Below the pieces are notes generated by a model. The model saw nothing but the letters and a program-made list of their open reading frames with translations, did not search any database and had not been told where the DNA came from. DNA of 64,000 nucleotides from Chloroflexota bacterium. Lineage in GTDB: Bacteria > Chloroflexota > Anaerolineae > Aggregatilineales > Phototrophicaceae. Every line of letters starts with the position of its first letter. Position 1 is the stretch's first letter. The position numbers and the translations under genes were made by a program. The stretch lies in contig WTGC01000004.1 of the NCBI GenBank assembly GCA_011523705.1, positions 122,633 through 186,632 on the forward strand, given 5' to 3'. Shown piece after piece: positions 48,369 to 56,151 of this stretch.

Positions 48369-49943
48369 ATGATCACCGCGGATTACATCGTGGTCGGCGC
48401 TGGCTCGGCTGGAGCGGCGGTCGCGAGCCGCCTCAGCGAAGACGATACCTGCTCGGTGGCGCTGCTCGAAGCTGGCGGACCCGACAGCAATCCAAACATT
48501 CGCATACCGGCGCGCTTCTCCGAGCTGTTCCACAGCGAATACGACTGGGATTACCAGACCCTGCCTCAGCCCGGGCTCAACAATCGGCGGGAATACGTGC
48601 CGCGTGGCAAGGTCTTTGGCGGCACCAGTTCAATGAATGCCATGGTTTATCAGCGCGGGCACCCATCGGATTACGACGGCTGGGCGGCACGCGAAAACGA
48701 GGGCTGGGCGTACCAGGACGTGCTGCCCTTCTTCCGCAAAATGCAGCATCAGGAACGCGGGGAATCCGAGCATCACGGCGTCGGCGGACCGATCAACGTC
48801 GCCGACCCGCAAGATCCGAATCCGCTCAGTCTGGCTTTCGTCGAAGCGGCGCTCGAGCTGGGATACAAGAGCAACGCCGACTTCAATGACGGCGAGCAAG
48901 AAGGCTTCGGCGTCTACCAGGTGACGCAGAAACGGGGTCAGCGGCAAAGCACAGCCTTGGGCTATTTGCGACCGGCGCTGCAACGTGAAAACTTCGCCGC
49001 GCTGCCCTATGCTCAAGTCACAAAACTCATCATCGAGAACAGTCGGTGCACGGGCTTAAAGTATTTTCACGACGGCGAACTCAAAACGGCGCGCGCGAAT
49101 CAGGAAGTCATCATCTGCGGCGGCGCGATTAACTCGGCTCAGCTGTTGCTGCTTTCCGGCATCGGACCGGCCGATCAACTCACCGAATTCGACATTCCGC
49201 TGGCGATGGACTTGCCCGGCGTTGGTCAAAACTTGATGGACCATATACAGGTCCCACTCGCTTATCATTGCCTAAAGCCGGTCAGCCTGGTCGGCAAAGA
49301 CGCGCCTGAGCAAGTTCGACTTTATCAAGATGAGCGCATAGGACTGCTGACTTCAAATCTCGGCGAGTCTGGCGGCTTCGTAAAGCTCAATCCCAATGCG
49401 CCGGCGCCCGAATTGCAGTACCACTTTGGTCCAGACTGGTTCGTCCGCCATGGCTTCGAAACGCCCGCCGGGCATGGATTCACGATACTGGTGGGACTGG
49501 TGGGCACGAAGAGCGCCGGCGAGCTCAAGCTGCTTTCCGCTGATCCCTTTGCGCCACCTTCCATCGACTTCGCTTGTCTCGAACACGATGACGATGTGCA
49601 GGTGCTTCTGGAAGGGCTCCATCTTGGTCGGCAGATCGCGGCGGCCTCCCCTTTCGATCCCTTTAGAGGCGACGAGTTCCTGCCCGGTGAGCAGGTGACA
49701 GCTGAGGAAGAACTCATTCACTTCATTCGCGAATTCGCCACGACAATCTATCATCCGACTTGCAGCTGCCGCATGGGGCGCGACCCACAGGCGGTGGTGG
49801 ACGAGCGCCTCCGCGTGCACGGTATTGCGGGCCTGCGCATCGCCGACGCCTCGATTATGCCGCATATCATCAACGCGAATACAAATGCGCCCTGCATCAT
49901 GATCGGCGAGAAAGCGGCCGCCATGATCAGGGAGGACAGGTAA
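48369..49943 (+). CDS. GMC-family FAD oxidoreductase
   Basis: MITADYIVVGAGSAGAAVASRLSED; GKVFGGTSSMNAMVYQRG; GAINSAQLLLLSGIGP; C-terminal HPTCSCRMG...NANTNAPCIMIGEKAA. Confidence 0.92.
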   Translation: MITADYIVVGAGSAGAAVASRLSEDDTCSVALLEAGGPDSNPNIRIPARFSELFHSEYDWDYQTLPQPGLNNRREYVPRGKVFGGTSSMNAMVYQRGHPSDYDGWAARENEGWAYQDVLPFFRKMQHQERGESEHHGVGGPINVADPQDPNPLSLAFVEAALELGYKSNADFNDGEQEGFGVYQVTQKRGQRQSTALGYLRPALQRENFAALPYAQVTKLIIENSRCTGLKYFHDGELKTARANQEVIICGGAINSAQLLLLSGIGPADQLTEFDIPLAMDLPGVGQNLMDHIQVPLAYHCLKPVSLVGKDAPEQVRLYQDERIGLLTSNLGESGGFVKLNPNAPAPELQYHFGPDWFVRHGFETPAGHGFTILVGLVGTKSAGELKLLSADPFAPPSIDFACLEHDDDVQVLLEGLHLGRQIAAASPFDPFRGDEFLPGEQVTAEEELIHFIREFATTIYHPTCSCRMGRDPQAVVDERLRVHGIAGLRIADASIMPHIINANTNAPCIMIGEKAAAMIREDR

Positions 49944-49945
49944 CG

Positions 49946-52432
49946 ATGAGAAAATTCAGCGATAATAGACCTCGCCTCCCGGGCGAACCGAGCGAACAGA
50001 AGCCAAGCGATCGCCCGCTCAGCGCCGCCCACGCGCGCCTGTACGACAAATGGGGCATTTATCAGGACTCGACCAACGAGTTTTATACGACCTTCAAGTA
50101 CAGCAAGATCAGCGGCATCGGGAAAGAAACGGGTGTCTCTCGGCGCGATCCTACGACAGTTTTGCGCATCGACGGCACTTACTATGTATGGTACACCCGC
50201 CGTCAGACCGACCATGACCGCGACCACCGGAACAAGCCGCCCCAGCGCGAGCAAACTTGGGATACGCCAGTCTTCGATTGGGACCTGGCGGAGATCTGGT
50301 ACGCCACATCTGACGATGGCTTCAACTGGACGGAACAAGGCGTCGCCGTCAAGCGCGGACCCGATGACACTTATGACGGGCGTTCTGTTTTCACGCCCGA
50401 TGTGCTGATGACCGGCGCCGGCTTCTACTTGTATTACCAGGCTGTTGATTACCCCTATCGGACGCGGACGCGCAATACAATCGGCATGTCCTTTTCAAAG
50501 ACGCCCCACGGTCCCTGGCAGCGCGCCGAAAGACCGGTGCTGGAGCCAGGCGCGCCGGGCGAGTGGCTGGGCGCTGATGATTCCGACGAGGTCCGCCGCT
50601 ATGGCGCCTGGGACAGCCACAAGGTGCACGATCCCTTTATTCTCGTCCGCGACGGCAAGTACTGGCTCTACTACAAGGGCCAACCGATGGGCTGGACGAC
50701 CAAATACTCGCGAGGCATCGGCTGGGGCGTGGCGATCGCGGACAAACCCGAGGGACCCTTCATCAAATCGCCGCTGAATCCGGTCACCAACAGCGGCCAC
50801 GAAACCTGCCTTTTCCCCTATGGCGAAGGCCTGCTCGCCATCTGCGGACATGATGGACCGGAGAAAGACACCGTTCAATTCGCCCCCGACGGGCTCAACT
50901 TCGACGTGGTCGCCCATGTCAATCTGCCGCCGCTTGCCGCCGGTCCCTTCGCGCCTGATTCGTATTGCGACACACAGGACGGCGCCGGCATCATCTGGGG
51001 CTTGTCGCATATCGCCACTGAAGAGATGAAAACCGGCAATTCTTATATCGTCCGCTTCGACTGCAACCTGCGCCGGGATTTCGAGCGGCCCGGCTTTCGC
51101 GGGAGCAATATTCGTTTCCCGGAGGAGGTTTACTTCTCGCCCGATCTGGCGCTGAACGAAGACAATATGCAGGACCTGGTCTATGCCAGCGAGCCGGAAC
51201 GACCAGAGGAAGCGCGACCTGCCGGACCCATCAGCAAGGCGATGGAGCGCGTTTACGACACCTACGGCTTGTACAAAGACGCGCAGAGCGAATTCTTCAG
51301 CGCCTTTCGCTACGCGCCCGTCAGCGGAATTGGGAAGGAGCCAGGCGTCACGCGGCGCGATCCATCCAAAGTCATTCAGGCGGACGGCGTCTTCTACGTC
51401 TGGTATTCGCGGCGGCAGACCGACGAGCGCTGGCTGGGGATTTCGCGCGCCAGCGAGACCAGACCCGCCTGGGATTGGGACATGGCTGATATCTGGTACG
51501 CCACATCGGGCGACGGCTTCCACTGGAAAGAACGCGGGCCGGCCGTGCAACGAGGTCAGCCGGGATCATTCGACGATCGGTCGGTGTTCACACCCGATAT
51601 TCTGGTTCTCGACGGCAAATACTATCTCTACTATCAGGTGATTCAGGGCGTCTGGATGCACCGGGCTATTCATCAGATTGCCATGGCTTGGTCGGATAGG
51701 CCGGACGGACCCTGGACGAAGCTGCCTGCGCCCGTCTTGCGCACCGGCCCGCGAGGCAACTTCGTCGGCGAGGAGGACGACGCCGATGCGATAGACCGCT
51801 TCGGCGATTGGGATTCGCACAAGCTGCACGACCCCTTTGTCTTGATATACCGCGGCCGGATTTGGCTCTATTACAAAGGCGTGCAATTTGGCCGCACATA
51901 CCGTCATGACCTGGGCATTGGCTGGGGCGTCGCCACCGCCGACGATCCGCGTGGTCCCTTTGTCAAATCACCTTTGAACCCGCTGACCAATAGCGGTCAT
52001 GAGACATTTCTTTATCCCTTCCGCGGGGGAATCGCCGCCATTACCAGCCACGAAGGTCCGGAAAAGAATACGGTGCAGTTTGCGCCGGACGGTTTGAATT
52101 TCGAGGTTGTTGGCAAGGTATCGGCGCCCCCGGTCGCAGCTGGACCCTTTGTGCCCGATGCCTTCAGCGACAGCGGCGATGGGCGCGGCGTAAACTGGGG
52201 GCTGGCGCATATCCAGCATGGACACGACGAACGCCTGGCGAACGGCTACCTCGTTCGCTTTGACTGCAACCTCAGCCGAGATAGGCGGCGCGCCGACTTT
52301 TATCGCGCTTGGAATTACCGATTTCCCGAATCCGTCTACTTCAGCAATGATTTCAGATTGACGGATGAAGAGAAGGCGGAAGCGATTCTGCTGATGTCGA
52401 GCATCGACGAAGATACCAGGCCGCTTGCGTGA
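49946..52432 (+). CDS. Tandem double GH117-like protein (two complete domains in one polypeptide, copies D1 and D2)
   Basis: Each half has SxAxxR (SAAHAR; SKAMER), SRRDPT/TRRDPS, WDLAEIWYATS/WDMADIWYATS, KVHDPF/KLHDPF, NPVTNSGHE/NPLTNSGHE and C-terminal YIVRFDCNL/YLVRFDCNL. Confidence 0.88.
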   Translation: MRKFSDNRPRLPGEPSEQKPSDRPLSAAHARLYDKWGIYQDSTNEFYTTFKYSKISGIGKETGVSRRDPTTVLRIDGTYYVWYTRRQTDHDRDHRNKPPQREQTWDTPVFDWDLAEIWYATSDDGFNWTEQGVAVKRGPDDTYDGRSVFTPDVLMTGAGFYLYYQAVDYPYRTRTRNTIGMSFSKTPHGPWQRAERPVLEPGAPGEWLGADDSDEVRRYGAWDSHKVHDPFILVRDGKYWLYYKGQPMGWTTKYSRGIGWGVAIADKPEGPFIKSPLNPVTNSGHETCLFPYGEGLLAICGHDGPEKDTVQFAPDGLNFDVVAHVNLPPLAAGPFAPDSYCDTQDGAGIIWGLSHIATEEMKTGNSYIVRFDCNLRRDFERPGFRGSNIRFPEEVYFSPDLALNEDNMQDLVYASEPERPEEARPAGPISKAMERVYDTYGLYKDAQSEFFSAFRYAPVSGIGKEPGVTRRDPSKVIQADGVFYVWYSRRQTDERWLGISRASETRPAWDWDMADIWYATSGDGFHWKERGPAVQRGQPGSFDDRSVFTPDILVLDGKYYLYYQVIQGVWMHRAIHQIAMAWSDRPDGPWTKLPAPVLRTGPRGNFVGEEDDADAIDRFGDWDSHKLHDPFVLIYRGRIWLYYKGVQFGRTYRHDLGIGWGVATADDPRGPFVKSPLNPLTNSGHETFLYPFRGGIAAITSHEGPEKNTVQFAPDGLNFEVVGKVSAPPVAAGPFVPDAFSDSGDGRGVNWGLAHIQHGHDERLANGYLVRFDCNLSRDRRRADFYRAWNYRFPESVYFSNDFRLTDEEKAEAILLMSSIDEDTRPLA

Positions 52433-52453
52433 AAACAGCGACCCGCAAAGGGC

Positions 52454-54025
52454 TTATCGCTCGGCCAGCGCGTTTACAATCGGACCGATCAACGACTCGG
52501 CCACCGTGCGATTGCCGATTTCGGTGATATGCACGCGATCGAAGAAAAGGCCCTCGCTCACATCGCCGAACAAATCCGTCAAGAAAACGGTATCAGCTGT
52601 GCTGTCGCTCGCCAGCCCTTCACGCACGATGCCGACTACAGTGCGATACAAGTCGATGAAGCCGGGCTCTTGTCGCTCAATATCGTCAAAGATTTGTTGC
52701 TCGCCATCCATTCGCGCCGCCTTGGCAAAGAGCGCCGGCTGCCAAACGAAGAGAACACGGACGCCGTGTTCCTCGGCGGCGGCGCGGATCAAGCGACGAT
52801 TGGCCAGCCAGCGCTCGGCGATCGCCCTCGGCGCGGCCGACCCGCTTGTGACCAGGCGCCAGTCATATTCGCTGATATCAGCGTCAAATGGTAGCAGAAC
52901 CGGCTGTCCGCTCCGCAAGAGCCGCCCGAGTTCGACATCGTTCACGCGCAGGTTTTCGCGCAGGGTCAAGCCGGCGCCGCCTTGCAAATAAGCGGCGTAT
53001 ACATCATTGAATCCCTGATAAAACACCGCGAGATTGGGCGCATTGTCCAACGCCAGTTGCGCTTGAAACAGCAGCAAATCTTGCCAGCTGACATAGCCGG
53101 TTTGCGCGTAGCTCTGCACTTGCGCGGGAAAATCTCGCTCGGCGAGCAGCTGCGCCACTTGCGCCGGAATCGCATAGGCATCGCGCGCGCCCAGCCCCCA
53201 CATGGTGGAGCCGCCAAAGAAATAGATGCGCGGCGCCGCAGGATCTTCTGTGTATGAGGGCGTATGCCGTCTGCCCGATTGATCGACATTGATATAGGCG
53301 CCGTCAAATGGCTCTACCGTCCAATAACTGTAGGGTAGCCAGCGCACAAGCACGGTGCTTTGCTCGGCCCAAAACTCGCGCGACGATGGCGCCGATCCGT
53401 CGTCAATGAATTCGAGCGGGCGGTAATCCAAGGCCCCGCGCATTCGCTCGTATATTCCGCTCTTGCTGAGCAACCGGCCGCTGAGCGTCGTCAGTAAAGT
53501 GAACAGCAGGAGCGCCAACACAGCGAATCCCAGCAGCGCCATCGAGTTTCGCCCACGCGAAATGCCGAGGCGTACCGCGCGCCAATGTACGGTCAGCATC
53601 ATGGCGGCAAAGACGACCGTCCAACAGACCAGCAAGAACTTGAAGGGAGTGGTTATTGAAGGCGCAATGTCGCGGAAGAGAAGAAAAGACAAGATGCAGG
53701 ATTCAATCAATAGCAGGACCAGGAGCAGCGCCAGACGAAGGCTGCTGAATCGCCCGGCAATGGATTGCGCCAGTTTCCTAATGTCGGCCTCGCTACGACG
53801 TGAAATCCAGAAGCCGCCAATCAATGTGAGCGCGGTCACGACTCCGACGCCGAGCAGCATGGCGCGGCGAATCTGTTCGTATGATTGCGCCGGTGAAGCT
53901 GGGGAGAGTAAAAGCAGAATCCAGGCGACCAGCAGCGGTATCCAGGCGGAGAAGACAAAGCCGACCAGACCGCGCGCCAACGTCGTGTCCGGATCGTATT
54001 GTCTTGCGCCGGCGCCGTCCCTCAT
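52454..54025 (-). CDS. multi-TM membrane protein with C-terminal SGNH-hydrolase-like domain
   Basis: Several N-terminal TM segments; IYFFGGSTMWGLGARD (block I), YQGFNDVYA (block III), FFDRVHITEIGNRTVAE (block V). Confidence 0.75.
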   Translation of the reverse strand: MRDGAGARQYDPDTTLARGLVGFVFSAWIPLLVAWILLLLSPASPAQSYEQIRRAMLLGVGVVTALTLIGGFWISRRSEADIRKLAQSIAGRFSSLRLALLLVLLLIESCILSFLLFRDIAPSITTPFKFLLVCWTVVFAAMMLTVHWRAVRLGISRGRNSMALLGFAVLALLLFTLLTTLSGRLLSKSGIYERMRGALDYRPLEFIDDGSAPSSREFWAEQSTVLVRWLPYSYWTVEPFDGAYINVDQSGRRHTPSYTEDPAAPRIYFFGGSTMWGLGARDAYAIPAQVAQLLAERDFPAQVQSYAQTGYVSWQDLLLFQAQLALDNAPNLAVFYQGFNDVYAAYLQGGAGLTLRENLRVNDVELGRLLRSGQPVLLPFDADISEYDWRLVTSGSAAPRAIAERWLANRRLIRAAAEEHGVRVLFVWQPALFAKAARMDGEQQIFDDIERQEPGFIDLYRTVVGIVREGLASDSTADTVFLTDLFGDVSEGLFFDRVHITEIGNRTVAESLIGPIVNALAER

Positions 54026-54876
54026 TGCTTCCGCTCGGCGACCAGGCTAAACATGAGGGGGAAATTCTGGGGAAAACGGGCTGGCATCGCATAACGCCGC
54101 CCGCCCGAATCAACCATGTCAGACATCGGCTTGAAACCATTGCTTACGTTGTACTCCGTCAGATGCGAAAGCGACAAGTGGGCGTCGAGCAATGCTGTCG
54201 CTACTTCGGCGATCCCCCAGTGGAATTCGACCCCCGGATAGGGATTGTGAAAGTCGCGCACGCCCGGCAGCAAGCTATCGATCTCGGCGGCGGCGCCGGT
54301 CCAGGCGACATAATCGCCCACACCCGACTCGTATTCGCAGGGGGCGCCGCCCATATAATCGTGCTTCAGTTGCCATTCTTCGCTGAACATGACTAAGGCG
54401 GGATGGAAATCGACCAGCACAAATCGGCCGCCGCGCTTGAGACAGCCGGCAATGCCGCGCCCCCAGGCGGCGAGGTCCGACAGCCAGCAAAGCACGCCGT
54501 AGGATGAGAAGACGACATCATAGCGTTCGCCTGCGTCGGCGAAGAAGTCGTATACATCGGCGCGGATGAAATTCGCAGGTATGTCGCTTTCGCGGGAGAG
54601 CCGCCGCGCGAAGCAGATCGCCTCGTCGCTGATATCGACGCCGGTAACGATCGCGCCAAGATGACGGGCGATGCTAAGGCTGTCCTGACCGGAGTTGCAC
54701 TGGAGATGAAGCAGGGTCTTGCCGGTGATATCGCCCAGCAGACGTGATTCGTCGGGAAAGAGCGTATTGCCGCCGGCGCGAAAAAAGGCGGCTTGATCGC
54801 CTTTGTGGCTGTTGTGCGCCTTGGTGCCCTCATTCCAGGACAGGCGATTCGTCTCGTGATGCGCTTTATTCGGCAT
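54022..54876 (-). CDS. class I SAM-dependent methyltransferase
   Basis: LLHLQCNSGQDSLSIARHLGAIVTGVDISDEAICFAR. Confidence 0.85.
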   Translation of the reverse strand: MPNKAHHETNRLSWNEGTKAHNSHKGDQAAFFRAGGNTLFPDESRLLGDITGKTLLHLQCNSGQDSLSIARHLGAIVTGVDISDEAICFARRLSRESDIPANFIRADVYDFFADAGERYDVVFSSYGVLCWLSDLAAWGRGIAGCLKRGGRFVLVDFHPALVMFSEEWQLKHDYMGGAPCEYESGVGDYVAWTGAAAEIDSLLPGVRDFHNPYPGVEFHWGIAEVATALLDAHLSLSHLTEYNVSNGFKPMSDMVDSGGRRYAMPARFPQNFPLMFSLVAERKQ

Positions 54877-55229
54877 TGCTTAGTCTCGTTCCCTAGCCGC
54901 TGGTCAAATACAAGCCGTACCGTTTCAGCTGCCTCGAAACAGAAGGTCTCGCGGGCAAGTTTCTCTCTTCTGTCGGGCCCGCCTCATGATATTCTACTTC
55001 GTTCATAATCGTCCAGCTTCTTTCGAGGCGCTCGCCGGGTATTGCGCAGTTCCATTGACCCGGCCGAGATCAGCGTGCAGCACGAAAAATCGCGCTTCTA
55101 TTCTCATACTGGCGTCCTCAGATTTGTCCATCGGTACTGGATGCTTGGGTATACGCGCCGCCAAAAAATTGAGCGCGAATTCACCACATATCAGCGATCA
55201 CTTGCGTTAAAAATCGACGGACGATTTTC

Positions 55230-55258
55230 TTGCCCGATAAGGCGCTCAGGTCTATAAT
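55230..55258 (+). promoter_or_regulatory. sigma70-like promoter of double-HTH gene
   Basis: TTGCCC (55230) - 17 nt - TATAAT (55253-55258); dyad AAAATCG-N5-CGATTTT (55210-55228) abuts the -35. Confidence 0.5.
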
Positions 55259-55373
55259 CTTCGATACACAGCCGCCCGGCGGCAGCGAAAAGAGTCATCC
55301 GCGCTTACACAAATTACCAAGCCCGTTCCTTGCGCGCGCAAGCGGGTTTGCCAATGATGAGTTGAGAACATCA

Positions 55374-56141
55374 ATGGATCGCGTTGACCTGATACAAGCG
55401 GCGCTGGAAGCGCTGCAACCCGCGGCAGCGGCGAAGATAGCAGACGGAAACCAGGACGAAGCGCGCAGAATTCGCGGCAAACTCCTTGGCGTTCTCATAC
55501 GAAAGTGGCGACTGGAAGCCGAACAGTCACTCGAGGCCTGCGCCAGTTTCATGGGTGCCGAGCCAAAGCTTATCGAGGACTGGGAGTATGGCGAAAGCGA
55601 ACCATCACTGCCGCAACTGGAATTGCTTTCGCAGTTTCTGAATGGACGCGCTTCCTCGCTTGCCGGCGCGCATCCAGCGGATCGGGCAGCGCAAGACGAG
55701 TATATTCTGCTGCGGCAGCGCCTGATTGGCGCCTTGCTGCGGGCAGCGCGAGAAGCGAGCGCACAGCCGATTGAAGAATTGGGCGAGTCCATCGGTCTGG
55801 AAGCGGCCCAACTCACCAACTTTGAATTCGGCGAAGACGAAATTTCCGTCAGCGAGCTGACCGCCTTGGCGCAAGCGCTCGGTACTGATGTGAATTATTT
55901 CGCGGCGCTGCCACAAGACAGGCATTTGCCGTCTCGATCAGGCGGCTTATCGAGTAGGCAAGCGGTCGAAGAATTTGCGTGGCACGACTTCGCCGCCGAA
56001 AGCGACAATCTCCCGTTCATTCGTCTGGCGATGGCATTCCAGCATATCGCGCGCGATGACCTGCACCGTATCGCCGATGCGCTATTCGCCATTATCAGAA
56101 CAAAGGGAGAGATCAACGGCTTGACTGGCGCCCCGTCGTGA
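55374..56141 (+). CDS. XRE-type regulator with two HTH domains
   Basis: RKWRLEAEQSLEACASFMGAEPKLIEDWEYGESEPSLPQLELLSQFL and REASAQPIEELGESIGLEAAQLTNFEFGEDEISVSELTALAQAL; start ATG 55374. Confidence 0.7.
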   Translation: MDRVDLIQAALEALQPAAAAKIADGNQDEARRIRGKLLGVLIRKWRLEAEQSLEACASFMGAEPKLIEDWEYGESEPSLPQLELLSQFLNGRASSLAGAHPADRAAQDEYILLRQRLIGALLRAAREASAQPIEELGESIGLEAAQLTNFEFGEDEISVSELTALAQALGTDVNYFAALPQDRHLPSRSGGLSSRQAVEEFAWHDFAAESDNLPFIRLAMAFQHIARDDLHRIADALFAIIRTKGEINGLTGAPS

Positions 56142-56151
56142 ATCCATTGCA

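Noticed and set aside
34127-52432. Assigning the propeller enzymes to GH43 or GH32
   Set aside because: The combination SxAxxR + RRDP + (V/L)HDP + NSGHE fits GH117 better than GH43/GH32 signatures, though HMM confirmation is required.
28147-52432. Interpreting the transporter as a plain dipeptide importer
   Set aside because: Peptide-family ABC systems also import oligosaccharides, and every neighbouring catabolic gene is glycan-related; substrate still unproven.
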